64,000 nucleotides of DNA from positions 1-64,000 of the forward strand of contig CBFHXE010000002.1 of the NCBI GenBank assembly GCA_965659715.1, in the 5' to 3' direction. The notes below the pieces were generated by a model. It worked only from the letters and a program-made list of their open reading frames with translations, searched no databases and had not been told where the DNA came from. Below are positions 8,502 to 16,108 of this stretch, piece by piece. A program made the translations under genes and the position numbers. The stretch's first letter is position 1. Every line of letters begins with the position of its first letter. This DNA is from CABZJG01 sp965659715 (GTDB lineage: Bacteria; Pseudomonadota; Alphaproteobacteria; Rhodobacterales; Rhodobacteraceae).

Positions 8502-9670
8502 TATCTCGTTCTCGATTCTGGATCGAATATTATTTCAATTTCTCGCCAATGTTCATATTTTTCTTTAGGCAAGTCATAGCCTTTTTTCTGGCAACGTAAA
8601 ATAGCTCTTCTTGCCGCCTCAAAGGCTTTTTGTTTCGCTCTGTCCGACCCGCCTTCCCCGCTGATCAGTCGCAAACTGCCATCCAATACTTTTCCCTCGG
8701 GCGTCATCGACATAGCCACTGTCACTGTCACCTTCGACACCAGGCTGCCTTCATCCACAATCCAGCAGGCTTGCACATCATCACGCAGACCTTCTTTTTC
8801 ATCTTTTGTCAATGCCGGACCTGTGGCCTCTGATGGTTCAGATCCGCCCTGCATCGCTTCTTGAAGCGCGGCTTGTATCGGATCTTCTTGCGGTGTTGGT
8901 TTCGGCTCAGCTTCTGGTTTCGGCTCGGGTTCCGGCGCTTCGACAGGATCTGGTGATTGATTTGCAATCTCGGGTGACGGGTCAGGCGCCTCTGGCGGCT
9001 CGGGCAGCGCCGGTCTCGCCTGTGGGCGCACAGAGCTGTCGGGCGCCATCTTTAGCGGCGTGTCTGTCTCGGCCAGACTTTCGCTGACGGCTTCTTCGGG
9101 GGCTGTGGCGTCAACTTCGGGCTGCGGGACTGCCGCAGGGTTTTCCGAAGGGGCTGCGGCTTGGCGAAGTTGATCCTCTTGGGCAACGTCCGGAGGTGGC
9201 GGTGCAACAGGTTTTGGGGCAATCCGCTTGTTAGGCTGCGGGCGCAGCGCAGGCGCAGAGCGCGGTACTATAAAAGCAGTATCATTGCTTTGCGGCGCCA
9301 CCAAATCTGTTGGTTCGGTTACCTCGGGGGTCGGGACAAACAGCGGATCAGGGGTCTGCGGGGCGCTGCGCGACGTCTCTTCCGGCTGCGCCATCAGCTC
9401 CGGCTGCGGTATATTCTCAACTGCCTGCTCTTGACTGGGGCGTTCAGGCAAAGGATCTGCTTCCGTCTCTGGCTGCATCAAATCCTGTGGTTCTAGAGCG
9501 GCCTTAGGGGCGCGGTCCGTCATCACAATGTCCGCGTACTCGGACAGGCTCACCACTGAGACATTGCTCACGTCCACCGCCAATTGCTCGGACTGAAACA
9601 CACCACCAAGCAACATCCAGCCAAGCAACCCGATATGTGCGCTTCCTGAGATATAATGCCCGATATGCAT
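8501..9670 (-). CDS. tolA: Cell envelope protein TolA
   Basis: A 389-residue inner-membrane protein that transmits the TolQR proton-motive-force-driven movement to Pal and TolB. One N-terminal transmembrane segment (about residues 5-24) is followed by a very long Pro/Glu/Ala/Gln-rich region (about 45-285), with PEPEPKPEAEPKPTP as an example. The C-terminal domain (about 290-389) is TonB/TolA-like, with a conserved cysteine pair (CWIVDEG and LRCQKKGY). The middle region is proline-rich rather than the Ala/Lys helix seen in E. coli, which is common in alphaproteobacteria. It lies 9 bp after tolR. Confidence 0.9.
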   Translation of the reverse strand: MHIGHYISGSAHIGLLGWMLLGGVFQSEQLAVDVSNVSVVSLSEYADIVMTDRAPKAALEPQDLMQPETEADPLPERPSQEQAVENIPQPELMAQPEETSRSAPQTPDPLFVPTPEVTEPTDLVAPQSNDTAFIVPRSAPALRPQPNKRIAPKPVAPPPPDVAQEDQLRQAAAPSENPAAVPQPEVDATAPEEAVSESLAETDTPLKMAPDSSVRPQARPALPEPPEAPDPSPEIANQSPDPVEAPEPEPKPEAEPKPTPQEDPIQAALQEAMQGGSEPSEATGPALTKDEKEGLRDDVQACWIVDEGSLVSKVTVTVAMSMTPEGKVLDGSLRLISGEGGSDRAKQKAFEAARRAILRCQKKGYDLPKEKYEHWREIEIIFDPESRTR

Positions 9671-9679
9671 GCGGCCCTC

Positions 9680-10147
9680 TTAGCCGTCCGTTTCGGCCAG
9701 CGTCGGCCCACCCACATCCGTCACCAATCCAATATTGGAAAATCCACCCGCATTGAGCGCGCCCATCACCTGTACCACACGGGCATAGGAAATCGCACCA
9801 TCCGCGCGCAGAAACACCCGATCGCTGCTACGTTCAACCGCAATGGCTTTGAGTTTATTAATCAATTGCTCTGGTGGGATTTCGGTATCTTGTAGCATCA
9901 GTTTGCCTTCGGCGGTCAAGGTGACGGTCAACGGCTCTTCTTTTTCGGTCGGCAGCGCATTGGCCGCCGTTTTCGGCAATTCAACAGGCACCCCTACCGT
10001 CAGCATCGGGGCCGCCACCATAAAGATGATAAGCAGCACCAGCATCACATCGACAAAGGGCGTAACATTAATCTCAGACATTGGTTTATTGCGGGTACGG
10101 CGACTGCGGCGCGACTTTGCCTGACTTGAAACTGTGCTCGCGCCCAT
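9680..10147 (-). CDS. tolR: Tol-Pal system protein TolR
   Basis: An ExbD/TolR-family inner-membrane protein of 155 residues. The preferred start is the ATG at 10147 (MGASTVSSQAK), one base after the tolQ stop. The open frame extends 19 codons further upstream into tolQ, but those residues do not resemble TolR. A basic cytoplasmic N-terminus (SRRSRRTRNKP) precedes the single membrane segment, which includes the proton-path Asp in NVTPFVDVMLVLLIIFMV (about residues 29-46). A periplasmic domain completes the protein. It works with TolQ as the stator that energises TolA. Confidence 0.93.
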   Translation of the reverse strand: MGASTVSSQAKSRRSRRTRNKPMSEINVTPFVDVMLVLLIIFMVAAPMLTVGVPVELPKTAANALPTEKEEPLTVTLTAEGKLMLQDTEIPPEQLINKLKAIAVERSSDRVFLRADGAISYARVVQVMGALNAGGFSNIGLVTDVGGPTLAETDG

Positions 10148-10148
10148 A

Positions 10149-10844
10149 TCAGCTGTCCAACTGACGGCTAAGAATGGTTGCAAACTCATCTGCAAAGCCT
10201 TCATAACCTGCGATAATGCGTTCGCTATCAGTGCTCAGCTTATTATAGAAAATCACAGCAGGTATCGCGGCAAGCAGACCCAGTCCGGTGGCCAGAAGCG
10301 CTTCGGCGATCCCGGGGGCCACAACTGTCAAATTGGTATTTTGCTGCTGCGCAATCTCGATAAAGGCATTCATAATGCCCCAAACCGTGCCAAAAAGACC
10401 GATAAACGGCGCGGTTGAACCCACAGTGGCCAACACCGGCAATCCCGCCTGTAAGGCTTCGGCTTCTTTTGTGACCGCCACGTCCATAGACCGTTCGATC
10501 CGGGACTGCGCGCCTGCGATCAAAGCCCCGTCCGAGCGGTGGCTGCGTTGCCATTCAATCATGCCTGCTGCAAATATCCGCTGCACCCGGCCCTTGGGCT
10601 CGGGGCCCATTTTTTCAAACAGCTCATCAAGGGGCTCACCTGACCAGAACAGCCGGTCAAAGCGCTTCGCTTGGCGGCGGGCATGGCGATAGATCAAAAC
10701 ACGTTGGACGATGATTGACCATGCCCAGAATGAGGCAAAGACCAAAATCGCAATGACAATTTTGACTGTAAGGGTGGCCCGGGCAAACAATGCCCAGAAT
10801 GAGAAGTCGATCTCTTGCGCTAAAGCCAGCGTTTCTGCTTCCAT
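10149..10844 (-). CDS. tolQ: Tol-Pal system protein TolQ
   Basis: A 231-residue MotA/TolQ/ExbB-family proton-channel subunit. Three membrane segments are visible: about residues 12-38 (FWALFARATLTVKIVIAILVF), 130-155 (LPVLATVGSTAPFIGLFGTV) and 170-200 (VAPGIAEALLATGLGLLAAI). The second and third carry the family signature GTVWGIMNAF and the threonine-rich pore helix. It is the first gene of the tolQRAB-pal-cpoB run; ybgC lies 111 bp upstream on the same strand. Confidence 0.95.
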   Translation of the reverse strand: MEAETLALAQEIDFSFWALFARATLTVKIVIAILVFASFWAWSIIVQRVLIYRHARRQAKRFDRLFWSGEPLDELFEKMGPEPKGRVQRIFAAGMIEWQRSHRSDGALIAGAQSRIERSMDVAVTKEAEALQAGLPVLATVGSTAPFIGLFGTVWGIMNAFIEIAQQQNTNLTVVAPGIAEALLATGLGLLAAIPAVIFYNKLSTDSERIIAGYEGFADEFATILSRQLDS

Positions 10845-10955
10845 CTGCCTGCTCTCTATCTGCTATCTGTTTGGCCATTTTACGGCTTCTAACTCGCGCA
10901 AGCCTAGACCAAAAAACAACCAAAACCAAGAATTATGCCGCCGATCCCGACGAAA

Positions 10956-11360
10956 TCACAAATTTTTGTTCAATTTGAGGCGAAATTCCGCTGGCAAGCG
11001 GGTCGCTTTGCCGTCTTCGGTCAGTGCAATCAACGTCACAATTGCTGTAAACAGCGCCTCTTTATCTCGCTCAACTATTTGCTCTAGACGTACCCGAGCG
11101 CCAGTGATGTCCAAAACCCGCGTGCGAACCTTTAGCCGGTCGCCAAATTTTGCCGCCTGCAGATAGTCGGCTTCAATCCGGCGCACCGCGAAAACCACCC
11201 CGTGATCGGCCTTAAGCCGCATCTGGTCAATCCCGAGCCCTTGCACCCATTCACTTCGGGCGCGCTCAATAAATTTTAGGTAATTGGCATAATAGACGAT
11301 CCCGGCAAGATCGGTATCTTCATAATATACACTCAGATCAAATTGATGATCGATCATCAT
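10956..11360 (-). CDS. ybgC: Acyl-CoA thioesterase YbgC of the Tol-Pal cluster
   Basis: A 134-residue hotdog-fold thioesterase. The 4-hydroxybenzoyl-CoA thioesterase-type signature VYYEDTDLAGIVYYANYLKF (about residues 11-30) includes the catalytic Asp and the following Gly-Ile-Val-Tyr-Tyr. Family members hydrolyse short- or medium-chain acyl-CoA or acyl-ACP and are linked to phospholipid metabolism at the division site. Its ATG overlaps the upstream gene's TGA in an ATGA, so the two are co-translated. It precedes tolQ, the standard Tol-Pal order. Confidence 0.93.
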   Translation of the reverse strand: MMIDHQFDLSVYYEDTDLAGIVYYANYLKFIERARSEWVQGLGIDQMRLKADHGVVFAVRRIEADYLQAAKFGDRLKVRTRVLDITGARVRLEQIVERDKEALFTAIVTLIALTEDGKATRLPAEFRLKLNKNL

Positions 11361-11992
11361 TCGGCCGCCTTGGACAGTGTAAGACGCGCTGACAGGCGTA
11401 ATGCGTGTGTGGGATCAGTTGCCACCGCTGGCAGTACCGGATCGTAGGCCGCGCGGATCAAATCGGCGATCTCGGGCCGCAAGACGGTTTTACCGCCGGG
11501 CAGGATTGCCAGCGGTGAACGTTGGGCAAAGGCGGCCTCGGACCATAGAACGATTGTTTGCACCGCTTGCGACAGACATAGGGTTTGCGCCGGCATGTCA
11601 GCCAAAGACTTATCGATCCTTAGAAACACAAAGCAGGCTTTGATCGCCCCGTCGGTATCAAATCTAAAAATCCGATATTGGTTCGCCGCCTGACCGGTTA
11701 ATCGGGCGACCAGAGCGTCAAGTTCGGGCACAAGCTTATCAAGGTCAGGAACACCCAGCAGTTCATTCCAGTCCCGGCAGAAAAACACCATCAGGTTAGA
11801 GCCCAATTCCGGATCGGTTTCAGCCATCTTATGATTGGCCAGCGTCACAACCGCTTCGATTGCGCCTTTGAGCACCACCAGTGTCGCATCCTCTACCCCA
11901 AAAACAATCGGGGCGATTGGCCGCCCCCAGCGGGCAAAACCATAACTGCCGCCGTTGCGGGTAAAATGGGCTTCGACCTCTTGCGGTGTCAT
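11357..11992 (-). CDS. Conserved hypothetical protein next to ybgC
   Basis: A soluble protein of about 211 residues that I do not recognise as a named family. The start is placed at the ATG at 11992 (MTPQEVEAHFTRNGG), which has AGGAG 10 nt upstream; the frame is open 25 codons further but those are low-complexity Lys/Asn. Visible features are a WGRPIAPIVFGVED strand near the N-terminus, an acidic and leucine-rich centre, and the ordered motif RIFRFDTDGAIKACFVFLRID. There is no signal peptide, membrane helix or metal motif. It is coupled to ybgC by an ATGA overlap, which ties it to the Tol-Pal transcript, but its job is unknown. Confidence 0.8.
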   Translation of the reverse strand: MTPQEVEAHFTRNGGSYGFARWGRPIAPIVFGVEDATLVVLKGAIEAVVTLANHKMAETDPELGSNLMVFFCRDWNELLGVPDLDKLVPELDALVARLTGQAANQYRIFRFDTDGAIKACFVFLRIDKSLADMPAQTLCLSQAVQTIVLWSEAAFAQRSPLAILPGGKTVLRPEIADLIRAAYDPVLPAVATDPTHALRLSARLTLSKAAE

Positions 11993-12447
11993 TTGGAATA
12001 ATGCTCCTGTGCGTGTCAGCTTGTTGTCATTTACTCCACGCTTACCATTGTTTTTTTTGCTATCCAAGCCGGGATAACCGACAAGATTGCGGGCATGAAA
12101 ACCATTTAACAGGCAGAATCTCCCTGAGCAAAGCGAGTTATCTCTAGACCCGTTGAACGTAATTAGTCCATTAGACTAAAGTTACGAACAATATAGCCGT
12201 TAAGAATATGCCCGCCCGGACGAAAACAGTGACGTCGGAATTACTGTTTCTCCAGATCCGGCTTCACCGGTTCGCCCCGGGCGGCGCACTTTTTCCGACC
12301 TCGTGCCCGGCGGATGGCAAGCCTTTGTTTGCAATCCGTCGGGACACCAATGGTTGGCAAAATCACGCTGCCGCCATACCGATGCGATACCGACGCAAAA
12401 CAGCAGTGGGTTTCAACCGGATATTTACTCTGTAACTGTGCTGTGCA
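11993..12447. other. Intergenic region between the YbgC-linked gene and ruvB
   Basis: About 455 bp without a convincing gene. Short open frames exist on the plus strand between 12208 and 12617, but all three overlap one another or ruvB and none has a recognisable domain or ribosome site. The region should carry the promoter for the minus-strand ybgC-tol transcript and the 3' end of ruvB; no clear terminator stem was seen. A GCGATACCGACGCAAAAC string at 12384-12401 recurs with one mismatch at 60691-60708. Confidence 0.5.
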
Positions 12448-13467
12448 TTATTCGAATAAATCGTTTCGCGTTTTGGGGGCGCTCAGCCCCAGATGGGTCC
12501 ATCCAAGCTGTCCCAGCATCCGGCCGCGCGGTGTACGTTGAACCAGACCCTGTTGCAAAAGATAAGGCTCGATCACATCTTCCAGCGCATCTCGGCTTTC
12601 TGAAAGTGCTGCGCTAAGGGTTTCTACGCCCACCGGGCCGCCGCCATAATGTTCAGCGATGAGAGTAAGATAGCGCCGATCAGCCCCATCAAGACCAAGA
12701 TGGTCCACCCCAAGACGGGTGAGCGCATGATCAGCCAGGGCCTGGGTGACGCGCCCGTCGCCTTCGACCACGGCAAAATCCACCACCCGGCGCAGAAGAC
12801 GCCCGGCAATCCGCGGTGTACCGCGCGCCCGGCGGGCAATTTCACGCGCCCCGCCTTCATCCGCAGGCGCCCCAAGCTTGCGCGCATTGCGGCTGACGAT
12901 CTCAAAAAGCTCATCTTCTGAATAAAACTGCAGCCGCGTCGGAATACCAAACCGATCCCGCAGCGGGGTTGTCAAAAGCCCAAGCCGCGTGGTGGCCCCC
13001 ACCAAGGTAAAGGGCTGCAATTCAATCCGCACGGTGCGCGCGGCCGGACCTTCGCCGATGACCAGATCAAGCTCGAAATCTTCCAGTGCCGGATAGAGCA
13101 CCTCTTCCACAACGGGGTTAAGCCGATGTATTTCATCGATAAATAGAACATCGCGGGCTTCAAGGTTGGTCAGAATGGCGGCCAGATCACCTGCTTTGGC
13201 AAGCACTGGCCCTGAGGTCATTCGGAAATTCACGCCGAGCTCGCGGCTGATAATCTGGGCCAAAGTGGTTTTCCCCAAACCCGGAGGGCCGTAGAACAGG
13301 GTATGATCCATGGCCGCGCCGCGCTGGCGCGCGGATTGTATGAACACGCTTAAATTAGCCCGCGCTTCGGCTTGACCAATAAACTCATCTAGCCCTTGCG
13401 GCCTGAGCGCACGGTCATTGTCATCTTCGAGCGGTGCAGGGCGCACTATTGGATCAGGATCGCTCAT
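12448..13467 (-). CDS. ruvB: Holliday junction branch migration DNA helicase RuvB
   Basis: A 339-residue AAA+ motor that, with RuvA, drives branch migration of Holliday junctions. Walker A GPPGLGKT is at residues 60-67 and Walker B LFIDEIHR at 108-115. Sensor I is GATTRLG, and an arginine-finger motif lies in the TPLRDRFGI stretch. The C-terminal winged-helix DNA-binding domain ends QRTPRGRMLGQLGWTHLG. It lies 3 bp after ruvA and is the last gene of ruvC-ruvA-ruvB. Confidence 0.97.
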   Translation of the reverse strand: MSDPDPIVRPAPLEDDNDRALRPQGLDEFIGQAEARANLSVFIQSARQRGAAMDHTLFYGPPGLGKTTLAQIISRELGVNFRMTSGPVLAKAGDLAAILTNLEARDVLFIDEIHRLNPVVEEVLYPALEDFELDLVIGEGPAARTVRIELQPFTLVGATTRLGLLTTPLRDRFGIPTRLQFYSEDELFEIVSRNARKLGAPADEGGAREIARRARGTPRIAGRLLRRVVDFAVVEGDGRVTQALADHALTRLGVDHLGLDGADRRYLTLIAEHYGGGPVGVETLSAALSESRDALEDVIEPYLLQQGLVQRTPRGRMLGQLGWTHLGLSAPKTRNDLFE

Positions 13468-13470
13468 GCC

Positions 13471-14151
13471 CTAGCCTTTCGGTGCCAAAAGTTTCAAGGC
13501 CGCGCGGATCAATGCGGCTGTGTCGCCATCACTGCCGTCAGCCATAGCCTGCGCCACCGCCGAGGCTGCCTCGCCCGGGCCATACCCGAGGTTACTCAAA
13601 GCGGACAAGGCTTCGGCTTGCGCCGCCGGATTGCCCGCCTTAGCAGCGGTTGGCACATCAGGCTTTGCCGTAGCGATTGGCTCTAAAACGGCATCTGCAT
13701 CAGATGGGTGATCCACAGCCGCCGGTACATTTCCAGCCATCGCCATTACTTTTGGAGCTTTGTCCTTAAGCTCATTAACCACACGCTGAGCAGTTTTCGG
13801 CCCGATCCCCTTGGCCGCTTTTACAGATGTCCAATCGCCCAGCGCAATTGCTTTGCTGACCCCGTCTGGTCCCAAAGCCCCTAGAATTGCCAGCGATGCT
13901 TTTGCCCCAACCCCTTGGACTGACAGCAAAAGCCGGTGCCATTCTTTTTCCACCAGCGTCAGAAATCCAAACAATTGCATTAAATCTTCGCGCACCACCA
14001 AATCTGTGTAAAGCGCAGTAAACTCGCCAACTCCGGGCAGCGCCATAAGGGTCCGATCCGAACAAAAAACGATGTACCCCACACCGCGGACATCCAAAAG
14101 AAGATGGTCATCAGATTTATACTCAATGCGGCCCGACAGCTTTCCAATCAT
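13471..14151 (-). CDS. ruvA: Holliday junction branch migration protein RuvA
   Basis: A 226-residue junction-binding protein. The start is set at the ATG at 14151 (MIGKLSGRIEYKSDD), the invariant RuvA N-terminus; it overlaps the ruvC stop as ATGA, so the longer open frame upstream is not used. Domain I is an OB fold (1-65). Domain II holds two helix-hairpin-helix motifs (LLLSVQGVGAKASLAIL and AAKGIGPKTAQRVVNELK). Domain III (about 170-226) is the flexible RuvB-contact domain with the SALSNLGYGPGEAASAV signature. The Ala/Pro-rich linker before domain III is longer than in E. coli. Confidence 0.96.
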   Translation of the reverse strand: MIGKLSGRIEYKSDDHLLLDVRGVGYIVFCSDRTLMALPGVGEFTALYTDLVVREDLMQLFGFLTLVEKEWHRLLLSVQGVGAKASLAILGALGPDGVSKAIALGDWTSVKAAKGIGPKTAQRVVNELKDKAPKVMAMAGNVPAAVDHPSDADAVLEPIATAKPDVPTAAKAGNPAAQAEALSALSNLGYGPGEAASAVAQAMADGSDGDTAALIRAALKLLAPKG

Positions 14152-14660
14152 GCCACAGCCCCTGCTATTGCCCGCGACAACCGGTCCGATGATCGCGCAT
14201 AATGGGCATGGCACAGCGCAATGGCCAAAGCATCTGCGGCGTCGGCGCCCTTGATATCAACCCCGGGCAATTGAAGGCGCACCATATGGTCAATTTGCTG
14301 CTTATCCGCATGCCCCGCGCCGACCACGGTTTTTTTCACTTTATTGGGGGCATATTCCGCCACCGGCAGCCCCGCCTGAGCAGGCACCAAAAGCGCCACC
14401 GCCCGCGCCTGCCCCAGCTTTAGCGTGGCCACAGCGTCTTTGTTGACAAAGGTTTGCTCGACAGCTGCTGTTTCGGGTGTCCACTTTGACACCACATCCG
14501 TGAGTTGATGGTGCAAAGATAGCAAACGCATGGCCAAATCTTCACCGCTGGAATGACATATTCCATTCGCTACATGGGCAATCCGGCTGCCTGAGACCTC
14601 GATGATCCCCCAGCCCATATTGCGTAAACCTGGGTCAACCCCGAGTACCCGCATGCTCAC
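14148..14660 (-). CDS. ruvC: Crossover junction endodeoxyribonuclease RuvC
   Basis: A 170-residue resolvase with an RNase H fold. The four catalytic acids fall where expected: D9 (VLGVDPGLRNMGWG), E68 (AAVEQTFVNKD), D140 and D143 (KGADAADALAIALCHAH). The length matches the family. It heads the ruvCAB operon. Upstream, two GAAACG copies at 14685-14690 and 14699-14704 form a direct repeat with 14-bp period; it does not match the spacing of the alphaproteobacterial LexA box, so SOS control is not claimed. Confidence 0.96.
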   Translation of the reverse strand: MSMRVLGVDPGLRNMGWGIIEVSGSRIAHVANGICHSSGEDLAMRLLSLHHQLTDVVSKWTPETAAVEQTFVNKDAVATLKLGQARAVALLVPAQAGLPVAEYAPNKVKKTVVGAGHADKQQIDHMVRLQLPGVDIKGADAADALAIALCHAHYARSSDRLSRAIAGAVA

Positions 14661-14941
14661 TGCCCTTTTTATATTTTGTTATGCGAAACGATTAGCACGA
14701 AACGTGAACAAATGCCAATCACAAAATATTCACGCAGATTATTCACTGCTGCAAGCAAGACCCACGCGCGTCAAAAACCTAGTGAGACATAGGGCGGCAA
14801 AGGGCGCTTATTCACACCTGTTTCCAGTCGCGTTTAAGCCATGCAGAAACAGCATAGAGGACATGCAAAAATGATGATTGTGCTGACAGGGTTTCGAGCC
14901 TACGTGAGCCTCAGGAACCCCTCTTTTAAAGGACTTTAATT

Positions 14942-15148
14942 ATGTCAGCAGTAAGCACTAGCGACTTAGCGCGCAACTCAGGCAAAAGATCAGCACTTTT
15001 CACCAATGTCTTTGCCGCCATTAACAATTGGAATGATCGTCGTTTGACCCGTACGAGCCTGTCTCGGTTATCTGACCGGCAGCTCGAAGACATCGGGCTA
15101 TGCCGCGGTGACATCGAAAGTTTCACGCGTTTGCCCCTCGGACGCTGA
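14942..15148 (+). CDS. DUF1127 domain small protein
   Basis: A 68-residue basic protein. Its second half (about residues 30-62) is a DUF1127 domain, seen as WNDRRLTRTSLSRLSDRQLEDIGLCRGDIES. Such arginine-rich micro-proteins are abundant in alphaproteobacteria and some are RNA-binding regulators of phosphate, nitrogen or RNA turnover. The N-terminal 30 residues are Ser/Asn rich and not conserved to my knowledge. The upstream sequence has AAAGGA about 8 nt before the ATG. It is a single-gene unit with its own terminator, between divergent or convergent housekeeping genes. Confidence 0.85.
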   Translation: MSAVSTSDLARNSGKRSALFTNVFAAINNWNDRRLTRTSLSRLSDRQLEDIGLCRGDIESFTRLPLGR

Positions 15149-15176
15149 TTACCCGACATTTCTACCTGTCGTTTAT

Positions 15177-15208
15177 GGGTGCTATGGTTTTCCGTAGTGC
15201 CCTTTTTT
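15177..15208 (+). terminator. Rho-independent terminator of the DUF1127 gene
   Basis: An 11-bp stem pairs 15177-15187 with 15192-15202, including three G-U pairs, closed by a 4-nt loop and followed directly by six T residues (15203-15208). It lies 28 bp after the DUF1127 stop and runs into the prmA stop codon, which comes from the opposite strand. Confidence 0.75.
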
Positions 15209-16079
15209 ATTGCGATTTGCGCAGGGTGAGCGTTGACCATTCGCCAATATCTTCGCGCTGCACAAGTTCAAAGCCCGCTTCGGCGTAACACGATGTCACC
15301 TGATCTGCCTGTTCGGTCAGGATGCCTGATAAAATCGCATATCCTTGATCCTTAATATGGTCTGCCATGGCCGGAGCCAGATCAATCAACGGGCCTTTCA
15401 AAATATTGGCAAAGACCAGATCAAAGGGCGCTGAGGCGGATAAATCGGGGTGATCAAAGCCAGCGGCCTCAAGGCATGTAACGCGCCCGTCCAATTGATT
15501 GGACACAACATTGGCATGCGCCACGTCCACCGCGACTTGGTCAATGTCGCTGGCCAGCACAGGCGACGACCAGATCGAAGCGGCCGCCATCGCTAAAACC
15601 GCTGTCCCGCAGCCGACGTCAATCACGTTGCGCCCTTCAAATCCGGTCTCGGCCAGTCGGTCCAAAGCCCGCAAACAGCCCAAGGTCGTTCCATGATGCC
15701 CAGTGCCAAAAGCCATTGCTGCCTCAATTAAAAGCGCAACACTATTCGGTGGAACCTGATCTGCATCATGACTGCCATAGACAAAGAACCGTCCCGCCTG
15801 AACGGGTTTCAATTCGCGTTTGACTTTGGCAACCCAATCCGTTTCGGGCAATTGTGATATGGCAAAGGGCACCGCACCAAATGCCACTGCCAAAATCGCC
15901 AATGCGGTGTCATCAGGCGCTTGTGTAAAATAGCCGCCAACTTCCCATAACCCCGAGCCATCTTCCAGTTCAAATACCCCAACCCCCATCGGCTCAGGGT
16001 CTAAACGCTCCATGGCAGAGCCAAGGGCTGTCGCAGAGTGCTTTTCAGGCAGGGTTGTCAGAGCGGTAAAAGTGGGCAT
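15207..16079 (-). CDS. prmA: Ribosomal protein L11 methyltransferase
   Basis: A 290-residue SAM-dependent methyltransferase that trimethylates ribosomal protein L11. The N-terminal substrate-recognition domain (1-100) precedes a Rossmann methyltransferase core. The core has FGTGHHGTTLGCLRALD, the SAM-binding VIDVGCGTAVLAMAAA near 155-170, and the catalytic-site motif FDLVFANILKGPLIDLAP near 228-245. The length and motif order match PrmA. The downstream end meets the DUF1127 terminator. Confidence 0.93.
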   Translation of the reverse strand: MPTFTALTTLPEKHSATALGSAMERLDPEPMGVGVFELEDGSGLWEVGGYFTQAPDDTALAILAVAFGAVPFAISQLPETDWVAKVKRELKPVQAGRFFVYGSHDADQVPPNSVALLIEAAMAFGTGHHGTTLGCLRALDRLAETGFEGRNVIDVGCGTAVLAMAAASIWSSPVLASDIDQVAVDVAHANVVSNQLDGRVTCLEAAGFDHPDLSASAPFDLVFANILKGPLIDLAPAMADHIKDQGYAILSGILTEQADQVTSCYAEAGFELVQREDIGEWSTLTLRKSQ

Positions 16080-16108
16080 GCAGATCTCCGGATTATGCTG
16101 GTCCTGCG

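Noticed and set aside
12208..12617. Three overlapping plus-strand frames near ruvB
   Set aside because: They overlap each other or ruvB and none shows a family motif. A bona fide gene would need only one frame.
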